DNA of 26,576 bases from an uncultured Spirochaetales bacterium (lineage in GTDB: Bacteria > Spirochaetota > Spirochaetia > Sphaerochaetales > Sphaerochaetaceae), in the NCBI GenBank assembly GCA_949292445.1, contig CASEZU010000137.1:1-26576 (forward strand). The letters run 5' to 3'. Within the stretch, counting starts at the first letter, position 1. Each line of letters starts with the position of its first letter. The translations under genes and the position numbers were made by a program. Below are positions 20,517-26,576 of the stretch, in pieces. Under the pieces are notes generated by a model, which was not told where the DNA came from, made no database searches, and worked only from the letters and a program-made list of their open reading frames with translations.

Positions 20517-21793
20517 ACGTATACATCTATACTCTCGGCTGCAGGCTCAACCAGGCTGAAAGCGAGGCGATTGCCGACAGCTTCGCCAGAAACGGTTTCT
20601 GCCTGACCTCTTCAGAAGAGGCAGATCTTGTCATTGTGAATTCATGCACGGTGACACAGAAAGCGGAGCAGAAGGCGAGGCGGATGATCAGGCTGTTTGC
20701 CAGGCATTCGGAGGTCATTGTCACAGGATGCTATGCTGCGGTCAATCCAGATGAGCTCAGGGCGCTTTCAGAGAGAGTTACTGTCTTTTCCCTGAAGGAG
20801 AAGGCCTCGCTTCTCCATCTTGCCCAGCACCTTGACGAGGCTGTCCATTCCGGGCTGCCGCTCCATGATGCCATTGTCTCTTTCCGTTACAGATCATCGG
20901 ATCCGTTCGCGTTCGATGCCTCATCATTCCAGTATCATTCGAGGGCGTATCTCAAGATACAGGATGGCTGCGACAATGCCTGCGGTTACTGCCGTACCAC
21001 AATAGCGCGGGGCCCTTCAGTCTCGCTTTCTCCTGCTGCCGTCGTAGAGCGTGCGCTGAAGCTGGAAGCAGAGGGCTTTCATGAGATAATGCTCACAGGT
21101 GTCAACCTGACGATGTATGATCATGAAGGCGAAGGGCTTGGCGGCCTGATCGAGAAGCTCCTCTCAGCGCTAGGAAGCGGCATGAGGCTCCGCCTGTCTT
21201 CAATGGAGCCTGATCATGTGGATGACAGGCTGCTGGATACTCTCACGGATGGGAGGATGCAGCCTCATGTCCATATTCCCATACAGTCCGCCTCTGACAA
21301 GGTGCTTGCAATTGCATCCCGCCGCTATTCGATAGGTCATGTGGATTACATCATCTCACGCATGAGAAAGGCTAAGAGTGATCCTTTCATCGCCTGCGAT
21401 GTCATTGCGGGCCTTCCTGGAGAGGGGGAGGAGGAGTTCAGGGAGACTTATGATTTCCTCTCCTCCCATGATTTTTCAGCGATGCATGTTTTCCCATATT
21501 CCCCGCGTCCAGGCACTCCGCTCTATGGAGCGAAGAACCGGCCCGAGGAGCGGGTGAGGGATGAGCGTGCGGAGAAGCTCCGCAGCCTTTCCGCAGCCCA
21601 GAGCAGGAAGTATCTTGCACGGCAGCTTGGACGTACCGTTGAGATCCTGGCAGAGGATGGTGCGACGGGGACAACAGGCAATTATCTGAAAGGACGGATC
21701 ATCATGCCAGGAAACCGCGCACCGATTCCAGGAATGATATACAGCGGAACTGTCAGCTCAATTGATCCGGTGGAGGTCACTGTCTCCCGATAG
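20513..21793 (+). CDS. mtaB: tRNA (N6-L-threonylcarbamoyladenosine(37)-C2)-methylthiotransferase
   Basis: The 426-residue radical-SAM enzyme adds a methylthio group to t6A37 of tRNA. The N-terminal UPF0004 domain binds one [4Fe-4S] cluster through Cys10, Cys45 and Cys73. The radical-SAM domain has Cys153, Cys157 and Cys160 (CDNACGYC), in the CX3CX2C pattern. A C-terminal TRAM-like region (about 365-426) ends the protein. The N terminus YTLGCRLNQAES is typical of MtaB (YqeV-like) rather than MiaB or RimO, which makes MtaB the best subfamily. It starts with GTG 20513, overlapping the tyrA stop (GTGA) and supported by GAGGAGG upstream. Its last 17 bp overlap the convergent cysE. Confidence 0.9.
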   Translation: MNVYIYTLGCRLNQAESEAIADSFARNGFCLTSSEEADLVIVNSCTVTQKAEQKARRMIRLFARHSEVIVTGCYAAVNPDELRALSERVTVFSLKEKASLLHLAQHLDEAVHSGLPLHDAIVSFRYRSSDPFAFDASSFQYHSRAYLKIQDGCDNACGYCRTTIARGPSVSLSPAAVVERALKLEAEGFHEIMLTGVNLTMYDHEGEGLGGLIEKLLSALGSGMRLRLSSMEPDHVDDRLLDTLTDGRMQPHVHIPIQSASDKVLAIASRRYSIGHVDYIISRMRKAKSDPFIACDVIAGLPGEGEEEFRETYDFLSSHDFSAMHVFPYSPRPGTPLYGAKNRPEERVRDERAEKLRSLSAAQSRKYLARQLGRTVEILAEDGATGTTGNYLKGRIIMPGNRAPIPGMIYSGTVSSIDPVEVTVSR

Positions 21794-22661
21794 GCTCGAC
21801 GCTTATCTCCGTATTGGCGTTCCTTACGACAGAATACGGCGGTATGTCCTCCGTGATCATTGTTCCTGAATAGATCGTGCTGCCGCGTCCTATCGTTATG
21901 TTGCCGAGTATTGTCGCATTGGCATAGATCTTCACTCCGTCGCATATTGTCGGATGGCGTTTCTTTCCCTGTATGGCCTTGCCATGGTTGTCTACTGACA
22001 GTGCGCCGAGCGTGACGCCGTGGTAGAGCTTGACGTGGTTGCCGATAACTGTTGTCTCTCCTATGGAGACTCCGGTCCCGTGGTCAATGAAGAAGCTCTC
22101 TCCGATAGTTGCGCCCGGATGTATGTCGATGCCCGTCTCCGAATGAACGGCCTCACTCATCATCCTGGGGACAAGCGGTACTCCGAGTTCATGCATGAGA
22201 TGCGCAATCCTGTGCACCGTCATGGCTTTCATGTACGGATAGCAGAGTATGACCTCATGAGTGCTTATCGCGGCGGGATCACCTTCATAGCCGGCTGCGG
22301 CATCCGTTTTCAGGATCCTTCTCAGTTCCGGCAGCTTTTCTCCTATGGCATCGGAAAACCGTTCAGCTTCTGCCTCGCATTCCTCCTGGCTTTTCTCCGG
22401 ATGCTCGTACTGGACTGCAAGCGAGATTGAATCGCAGAGAAGCCTCATGGAGTTTTCCATAAGATACTGGATCACTTTCCTGAGGCTTTTCGGGTTCTCT
22501 GTTCCCTGGTGGCCCGGAAAGAAGAGCTGCATGAACATCTCCTCCAGTGTCTTTATATCATCCATTCTCGGCAGCCCTGTTGACTGTCTGCCGAATTCCG
22601 GTCTGTGCATGCGGTCGAATGAATTAAGATAAGGTTCTACGAATCTGCTTGGATCATACAT
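21777..22661 (-). CDS. cysE: Serine O-acetyltransferase
   Basis: The 294-residue enzyme acetylates L-serine to O-acetylserine, the first step of cysteine synthesis. An alpha-helical N-terminal part (1 to about 165) is followed by a left-handed beta-helix of hexapeptide repeats (about 175-280). Active-site blocks are DIHPGATIG (179-187), FIDHGTGVSIG (191-201) with His194, and YHGVTLGA (213-220) with His214. GKKRHPTI (232-239) is a CysE hallmark. The N-terminal region is longer than in Bacillus CysE (about 220 residues) and similar to E. coli-length or EpsC-type forms. No Shine-Dalgarno; a near-ideal promoter ends 7 nt before the ATG, so the mRNA is probably leaderless. Cysteine synthase is not in the window. 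Confidence 0.92.
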   Translation of the reverse strand: MYDPSRFVEPYLNSFDRMHRPEFGRQSTGLPRMDDIKTLEEMFMQLFFPGHQGTENPKSLRKVIQYLMENSMRLLCDSISLAVQYEHPEKSQEECEAEAERFSDAIGEKLPELRRILKTDAAAGYEGDPAAISTHEVILCYPYMKAMTVHRIAHLMHELGVPLVPRMMSEAVHSETGIDIHPGATIGESFFIDHGTGVSIGETTVIGNHVKLYHGVTLGALSVDNHGKAIQGKKRHPTICDGVKIYANATILGNITIGRGSTIYSGTMITEDIPPYSVVRNANTEISVEPIGRQ

Positions 22662-22668
22662 GGTTGCG

Positions 22669-22697
22669 ATTATGCGTCTTCATATCCTTCCTTTCAA
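22669..22697 (-). promoter_or_regulatory. Leaderless promoter of cysE
   Basis: On the minus strand TTGAAA (complement of 22692-22697) and CATAAT (complement of 22669-22674) are exactly 17 nt apart. Both are close to consensus. The cysE ATG follows the -10 box after 7 nt, so transcription should start at the start codon. It is the best-formed of the leaderless promoters in this window. Confidence 0.7.
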
Positions 22698-22735
22698 GAA
22701 GAGATATCTGCTCTTCCTTCTGCCCGCAGCGCGTA

Positions 22736-22741
22736 TACAAT
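22736..22741 (+). promoter_or_regulatory. Candidate -10 box of the 85-aa gene, leaderless
   Basis: TACAAT (22736-22741, five of six matches) ends 6 nt before ATG 22748. A convincing -35 box is not seen. Confidence 0.4.
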
Positions 22742-22747
22742 GGATCC

Positions 22748-23005
22748 ATGGAAGATTCGATGCATAGAATGCTGCGCCTCCTTTCCAAGGGGAAGGTTCC
22801 CACTCCCTCATGCCTTGCGATGGGAAAGGAGGAGTTTGTCTCCCTTGTCACCCGTGCCGTCAGCGGGGGCTATGTCGAAGGGGTGTATATTTCTTTTTGC
22901 GACAGTGCTGATGCGGACAGCCTCCTTTCCTCTGCAAAGCTGACGCCGAAAGGACTGAAAGAGGCCGGAAAGAAGAGATTCCCGTTCTTCCGCAGGAGCG
23001 ATTGA
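22748..23005 (+). CDS. Small basic protein, possible YjcQ-like winged helix
   Basis: The 85-residue protein begins MEDSMHRMLRLLSKGKV and ends in a basic tail (KKRFPFFRRSD). A helical start, a GGYVEGVYI turn-strand segment (about 40-48) and LTPKGLKEAG (about 66-75) resemble the helix plus beta-wing order of YjcQ-type and similar small winged-helix proteins, in which an LTxxG block ends the fold. This is a pattern judgement, not a firm match. The reading frame extends upstream, but that part would be read out of the cysE promoter region, so ATG 22748 with TACAAT 6 nt before it is preferred. The stop codon (23003-23005) falls within the birA promoter. Confidence 0.55.
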   Translation: MEDSMHRMLRLLSKGKVPTPSCLAMGKEEFVSLVTRAVSGGYVEGVYISFCDSADADSLLSSAKLTPKGLKEAGKKRFPFFRRSD

Positions 23006-23030
23006 AGAACATCCCTGCTTACAATAGAAT
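23002..23030 (+). promoter_or_regulatory. Leaderless promoter of birA
   Basis: TTGAAG (23002-23007) and TAGAAT (23025-23030) are exactly 17 nt apart, and ATG 23038 follows after 7 nt. The TTG that could be mistaken for an initiator at 23002 is the first half of the -35 box. Confidence 0.65.
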
Positions 23031-23037
23031 CCGGAAT

Positions 23038-23973
23038 ATGAACGTGAAGGATGAGCTTCTGTCCATTCTGCTCGAATCCGGAGGCGGTGTTTCCGGCTCC
23101 GAGCTTTCGGAGAGGATAGGGTGCTCGAGGATGGCAATTTCAAAGAGTGCTGCAGGGCTTTCTGATGAGGGCTACAGGATAGAAGTATCCAGAAGCGGCG
23201 GATACAGGCTTGAGAAAAGCGATGTGCTTTCTCTTCCGATGCTGCAGCACAGTTTCGGCATTCCCGTCTACTACCGTCCTGTATGCGGAAGCACCATGAC
23301 GGAGGCGAAGGATCTTGTGAACAAGGGGGCAGAGGCCCCTTTCGCTGTTGTCGCAGGACGGCAGGAAGGCGGAAGAGGAAGACTGGGAAGGAGCTTCTTC
23401 TCGCCTGAGGGCGGGGTATATATGTCAGTCGTCATATCCGGAGTCTCGATTCCCAAGCCCGATATGCTGACAACAGCGGCCTCGCTTGCTGTAGTGCGGG
23501 CGATAGAGGCCCTGACGGGAATCGGCTGCTCGATAAAATGGGTAAATGACATCTATATTCACGGCCGGAAGGCTGTCGGGATCCTCACGGAAGGCCTGGT
23601 CAACATGGAGGAAGGAGGGCTGGACAAGGCCGTCGTGGGAATCGGGGTCAATCTCCAGCCCGGGGCCGAACCTGTTCCGGAGGAACTGAGGGAAAAGCTG
23701 ATCTATCTTTATCCTTCCGGAGGTTCTCCCGTGACCAGAGCCGAGCTTGCCGCAAGAATCGCGAAGGAGCTTCTTGCGATTCTCGGTGAGGATTTCATTG
23801 CGGAGTACCGTTCAAGATGCTTCATTCTCGGCAGTTCCATAACTGTCATACGGAATGGTGTCGGGAGGGAAGCTGTCGCGATAGATGTGGATGACAGGGC
23901 CCAGCTTGTGGTAAGGTATCCTGACGGCAGAATAGAGGCGCTCTCCTCCGGAGAGGTCACGCTCAGAATCTGA
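23038..23973 (+). CDS. birA: Biotin-[acetyl-CoA-carboxylase] ligase and probable biotin repressor
   Basis: The 311-residue protein activates biotin with ATP and attaches it to the biotin carboxyl carrier protein. Residues 1 to about 60 form an N-terminal winged helix-turn-helix (SGSELSERIGCSRMAISK, 19-36), so the protein probably also represses biotin genes with biotinyl-AMP as co-repressor. The catalytic domain has GRGRLGRSF (112-120, the biotin/ATP loop, usually GRGRRGR), KWVNDIYI (167-174, usually KWPND) and GIGVNL (201-206). A C-terminal SH3-like domain ends at RI. In-frame codons before ATG 23038, including TTG 23002, have no start signal and overlap the promoter. argS follows after 10 nt and is probably co-transcribed. 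No biotin synthesis genes are seen here. Confidence 0.92.
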   Translation: MNVKDELLSILLESGGGVSGSELSERIGCSRMAISKSAAGLSDEGYRIEVSRSGGYRLEKSDVLSLPMLQHSFGIPVYYRPVCGSTMTEAKDLVNKGAEAPFAVVAGRQEGGRGRLGRSFFSPEGGVYMSVVISGVSIPKPDMLTTAASLAVVRAIEALTGIGCSIKWVNDIYIHGRKAVGILTEGLVNMEEGGLDKAVVGIGVNLQPGAEPVPEELREKLIYLYPSGGSPVTRAELAARIAKELLAILGEDFIAEYRSRCFILGSSITVIRNGVGREAVAIDVDDRAQLVVRYPDGRIEALSSGEVTLRI

Positions 23974-23983
23974 TGAGGTTGAA

Positions 23984-25777
23984 ATGCTAAGTGAACTGAA
24001 GAATGAATGGAAGAAAACGATTGAGGCCGAGCTGAGGGCCTGTCTTGGCAATGACGAAATACCGGAGCTTGTGATCGGTATTCCGCCAAAGAGCGAGATG
24101 GGCGATGCCGCATTCCCGATGTTCCCATATGCGAAAGCGGCAGGGAAGGCTCCTGCGCTTATTGCGAAGGACATCATGGAGGCTCTTTCAGGAAAGGAGC
24201 ATCCTGCCGGGGAGATGCTTGTGGCCGGGCCCTATCTCAATGTCCGCTTTGACATCCCGTCGCTTGCCGGAGATATCCTCTCAGAAGTGGAGAAGGCCGG
24301 GGATGATTATGGAAAGGTTGATGATCTTGCCGGCAAGAAGGTGATGGTCGAGTTCTCCTGTCCCAATACGAACAAACCTCTTCATCTGGGGCATATGCGG
24401 AATGATTCCCTCGGACAGTCCGTCTCGGAGATGCTCAAGGCTGCAGGGGCCGAGGTCATGAAGGTCAATCTTATAAACAACCGCGGCGTGCATATCTGCA
24501 AATCGATGCTGGCGTACAAGCTCTTCGGAAACGGGGAGACTCCGGAGTCCACAGGCGAGAAGGGTGACCACTTTGTCGGCCGCTACTATGTGCGCTTTGC
24601 CCAGTGGGAGAAGGAGGCGGAGGAGAAGAAAGCTGCTGATCCGGATATTGTTTCAGATCCGTCATTCATCGATCCCGATCAGGCCGCACAGGAGATGCTG
24701 CGGTCCTGGGAGGCCGGAGATCCTGAGACAAGGGCCCTGTGGGAGAAGATGAACAAGTGGACGCTCGACGGACTGGCAGAGAGCTACAGGAACATGGGCA
24801 TATCCTTCGACAAGCTCTATTATGAAAGCGAGACGTACAAGCTCGGACGCAGCGAGGTCATGAAAGGCCTTGATATGGGCGTGTTCCGCAGGGAAGAGGA
24901 TGGCTCAGTGCAGGTAGACCTTTCTCCGATAGGGCTGGACAAGAAGGTCCTCCTCAGGCGGGACGGGACAACGCTATATATGACACAGGACCTCGGAACC
25001 GCGGTGAAAAGGCATGAGGACTGGCCGTTCGACTCACTCATCTACGTCGTTGCGACCGAGCAGAATTATCATTTCAAGGTCCTGTTCTATGTCCTTGGTC
25101 TTCTCGGGTACAGCTGGGCGAAGGAGCTGCATCATCTTTCCTACGGGATGGTGAATCTTCCTGAGGGCAAGATGAAGAGCCGCGAGGGCACTGTTGTGGA
25201 TGCCGATGATCTTCTGGCCGAGCTTACGGAGCTTGCCGGTAAGGAAATAGAGTCGAAGGGCAGGGAGGAGGCGGTAGGAGATGTCGCCGAGACTGCCAGA
25301 AAGATTGCCCTCGGTGCTCTCAATTACTATCTCCTGCAGGTGCAGCCGCAGCATGACATGGTCTTTGATCCGAAAAAGTCGATATCCTTCAACGGCAATA
25401 CCGGGCCATACCTTCAGTACACGTCAGCCCGTATCTCATCGATACTCAGGAAGTATGAGGAGATGAGAGGGGATTTCGATGGGGCAGAGGCGGATGGAAC
25501 GCTCCTTGCAATAGATGATGAGAAGACGCTTCTGAAGCTGATCGAGTCCTTCCCTGAGGTTGTGAGGAAGGCAGCGCTCGGTTATGATCCGTCGGTCATT
25601 GCTGCATTCCTCTATGAGGCGGCAAAGACATTCAGCCATTACTATCATGACAACCAGATACTGAAGGCTGAGACAAAGGAGCTTGCGCTTGCAAGGATCA
25701 GGCTCATAAGCGCACTGCGTACAGTCATGAAGAACGGTTTTGCCCTCATAGGAGTACCATATCTCGAATCAATGTAA
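23984..25777 (+). CDS. argS: Arginyl-tRNA synthetase
   Basis: The 597-residue class I synthetase charges tRNA-Arg. The Arg-specific N-terminal domain (about 1-110) is followed by the catalytic Rossmann fold with PNTNKPLHLGHMRN (127-140), containing the HIGH motif as HLGH (134-137), and the KMSKS-equivalent GKMKSREG (395-402). An insertion rich in charged residues (about 205-250) lies within the catalytic part. The C-terminal DALR anticodon-binding domain (about 470-597) ends with ALRTVMKNGFALIGV. ArgS is often 550-590 residues, so the size is normal. Shine-Dalgarno GAGG is 5 nt before the ATG. The 3' end overlaps the convergent tetR by 9 bp. Confidence 0.95.
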   Translation: MLSELKNEWKKTIEAELRACLGNDEIPELVIGIPPKSEMGDAAFPMFPYAKAAGKAPALIAKDIMEALSGKEHPAGEMLVAGPYLNVRFDIPSLAGDILSEVEKAGDDYGKVDDLAGKKVMVEFSCPNTNKPLHLGHMRNDSLGQSVSEMLKAAGAEVMKVNLINNRGVHICKSMLAYKLFGNGETPESTGEKGDHFVGRYYVRFAQWEKEAEEKKAADPDIVSDPSFIDPDQAAQEMLRSWEAGDPETRALWEKMNKWTLDGLAESYRNMGISFDKLYYESETYKLGRSEVMKGLDMGVFRREEDGSVQVDLSPIGLDKKVLLRRDGTTLYMTQDLGTAVKRHEDWPFDSLIYVVATEQNYHFKVLFYVLGLLGYSWAKELHHLSYGMVNLPEGKMKSREGTVVDADDLLAELTELAGKEIESKGREEAVGDVAETARKIALGALNYYLLQVQPQHDMVFDPKKSISFNGNTGPYLQYTSARISSILRKYEEMRGDFDGAEADGTLLAIDDEKTLLKLIESFPEVVRKAALGYDPSVIAAFLYEAAKTFSHYYHDNQILKAETKELALARIRLISALRTVMKNGFALIGVPYLESM

Positions 25778-26350
25778 GTCCTGATGCGGAGGGCTGTCCT
25801 TTGACTGCTCTCCTCCGTTCATCAGAAGCCCTGCGAAAGAGGCGGCGTCCTGACGGAAGTCCGCCTCTTCTCCTTCGAGAAGAAGCTCCAGATGCTGCAG
25901 AAGAAGAGATGAGAAGAGCTGGGAGAGGAAATTGTCATTGAATCCCAGCGATGAGATGATCACATCGATCTGGCTTTTAATCATGAGGCGCAGCGCACGT
26001 GCCTCCTCCTCGGCCCTCTGGTCTGAATACCGCAGGGAAAACACCACTCTAAGGTAAGGCAGCACATCATCAGCAGTGAATATCTCAGTCCAGCTTGCAG
26101 CCGCTCTCTCAAGCACCTCTCCGGCAGCGCCTTCGAGGTTGAGACGGAAGCCGCGTGCCATCAGCTTCCTGTGGCCTTCTGTGAAGACGGCCTCCATTAT
26201 TTCCTCTTTGGATCTGAACCAGTGATACAGTGACGCTTTCTTGAGCCCCAGTTCCTCGGATAGGGACTGCATCGTCAGCTTGTCCAGGCCTGAGAACGCT
26301 ATCATCTCAGTGGCCGCATCTATGATCGTGTTCCTTCCGCTGATTTTCAT
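25769..26350 (-). CDS. TetR/AcrR-family transcriptional regulator
   Basis: The 193-residue protein has a TetR-type N-terminal helix-turn-helix (residues about 8-50): IIDAATEMIAFSGLDKLTMQSL, then ELGLKKASLYHWFRSKEEIM, whose YHWF matches the usual YYHFxxKEEL recognition helix end. The C-terminal three quarters are helical and variable and would bind an unknown ligand. I start it at ATG 26350, 6 nt after TATATT. The in-frame ATG at 26401 would add 17 residues, read through the promoter and the operator palindrome, and lack any counterpart in the family. The operator within its own promoter points to autorepression. No efflux or other obvious target gene is adjacent; rplU on the other side is an unlikely target. 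Confidence 0.87.
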   Translation of the reverse strand: MKISGRNTIIDAATEMIAFSGLDKLTMQSLSEELGLKKASLYHWFRSKEEIMEAVFTEGHRKLMARGFRLNLEGAAGEVLERAAASWTEIFTADDVLPYLRVVFSLRYSDQRAEEEARALRLMIKSQIDVIISSLGFNDNFLSQLFSSLLLQHLELLLEGEEADFRQDAASFAGLLMNGGEQSKDSPPHQDLH

Positions 26351-26356
26351 GAACAC

Positions 26357-26386
26357 AATATAATCTACCGAACGTTCGGTTGTAAA
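26357..26386 (-). promoter_or_regulatory. Promoter and operator of the TetR gene
   Basis: On the minus strand TTTACA (complement of 26381-26386) and TATATT (complement of 26357-26362) are 18 nt apart and the ATG follows after 6 nt. A perfect 14-bp palindrome, ACCGAACGTTCGGT (26367-26380), fills the spacer between the boxes. This is the ideal position for autorepression by a dimeric TetR protein. Confidence 0.7.
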
Positions 26387-26429
26387 TCGTGAAATATCCA
26401 TCCTGGGGCATTTTTCTCTGATCAGGCTG

Positions 26430-26458
26430 TTGCAAACATCCTCCGGAACATGTAGAAC
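26430..26458 (+). promoter_or_regulatory. Candidate promoter of rplU
   Basis: TTGCAA (26430-26435) and TAGAAC (26453-26458) are 17 nt apart. A transcript would start near 26465, about 23 nt before the rplU ATG, leaving room for its Shine-Dalgarno AAAGGA. Confidence 0.45.
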
Positions 26459-26487
26459 ACTCTCAGACTAAATTGAAAGGACACGAC

Positions 26488-26576
26488 ATGTACGCACTAG
26501 TTGAAATCCTCGGCAAGCAGTACAAGGCTGAAGAAGGCAAGGAGCTGGTTGTCGATAAGCTCAGCATGGAAGAGGG
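26488..26576 (+). CDS. rplU: 50S ribosomal protein L21, 3' truncated by the window end
   Basis: The first 29 complete codons are present: MYALVEILGKQYKAEEGK and on, matching the N terminus of bacterial L21 (typically MYAVIxxGGKQYKV). L21 binds 23S rRNA domain I in the large subunit. AAAGGA (around 26477-26481) lies 6-7 nt before the ATG. In most bacteria rplU is followed by rpmA (L27) and often obgE, which would be expected beyond the window. Confidence 0.93.
   Translation, partial: MYALVEILGKQYKAEEGKELVVDKLSMEE

Noticed and set aside
26351..26401. ATG 26401 as start of the TetR protein
   Set aside because: The 17 extra codons consist of promoter and operator sequence.
1..26576. CRISPR arrays, insertion sequences, toxin-antitoxin pairs or phage genes
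   Set aside because: No spaced direct repeats, transposase, integrase or structural phage genes were found. The Fic protein is self-inhibited and has no separate antitoxin gene.

Overview
The window is about 26.6 kb of compact, GC-balanced bacterial chromosome, and almost all of it is housekeeping genes. The fused aspartate carbamoyltransferase (catalytic plus regulatory chain in one polypeptide), the fused dihydroorotate dehydrogenase and the overall gene style suggest a spirochaete, perhaps a gut-type relative of Sphaerochaeta or Treponema. PyrBI fusions are known from Treponema and Thermotoga. This placement is an inference from gene content, not a phylogeny. No phage, insertion sequence, CRISPR array or replication origin was seen.

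Layout. 1-750: 3' part of a BadF/BcrA-type (N-acetylglucosamine kinase-like) ATPase. 756-1947: lactaldehyde reductase FucO on the minus strand, with a hairpin terminator between the two. 1948-3349: an AT-richer stretch with a possible gene remnant, a Fic-domain AMP transferase and tRNA-Val(GAC), all facing minus. 3415-9530: a pyrimidine operon pyrBI-pyrE-pyrF-pyrDK-pyrC, steps 2-6 of UMP synthesis, without carAB. It is preceded by a promoter, a 35-codon leader ORF and an intrinsic terminator, arranged like the UTP-sensing attenuator of E. coli pyrBI. 9600-10801: a CorA Mg2+ channel behind a structured leader that holds a 28-codon acidic, proline-containing peptide. 10802-12025 (minus): RlmI-type rRNA methyltransferase. 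12089-17494: gph-type HAD phosphatase, phosphohexomutase, an unrecognised two-helix membrane protein, a ComEC-like competence channel and RsmA. 17545-18549 (minus): Pta. 18646-21793: a cytosolic LRR_5/BspA-like repeat protein, TyrA-type prephenate dehydrogenase and MtaB. 21777-22661 (minus): serine acetyltransferase CysE. 22748-25777: a small YjcQ-like winged-helix candidate, BirA and ArgS. 25769-26350 (minus): a TetR regulator with an operator in its own promoter. 26488-end: start of rplU.

Two themes go beyond ordinary annotation. First, two probable cis-regulatory leader peptides, one in front of pyrBI and one in front of corA, look like convergent or distant versions of enterobacterial pyrL and of the mgtL class. 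Second, at least eight genes (rlmI, gph, rsmA, the LRR gene, cysE, the 85-aa gene, birA and tetR) have a -10-like hexamer exactly 6-7 nt before the initiator ATG and no usable Shine-Dalgarno. They are therefore probably transcribed as leaderless mRNAs, and this corrects several start codons. Genes such as fucO, pyrBI, pgm, pta, argS and rplU instead carry normal Shine-Dalgarno sequences, so both initiation modes coexist.
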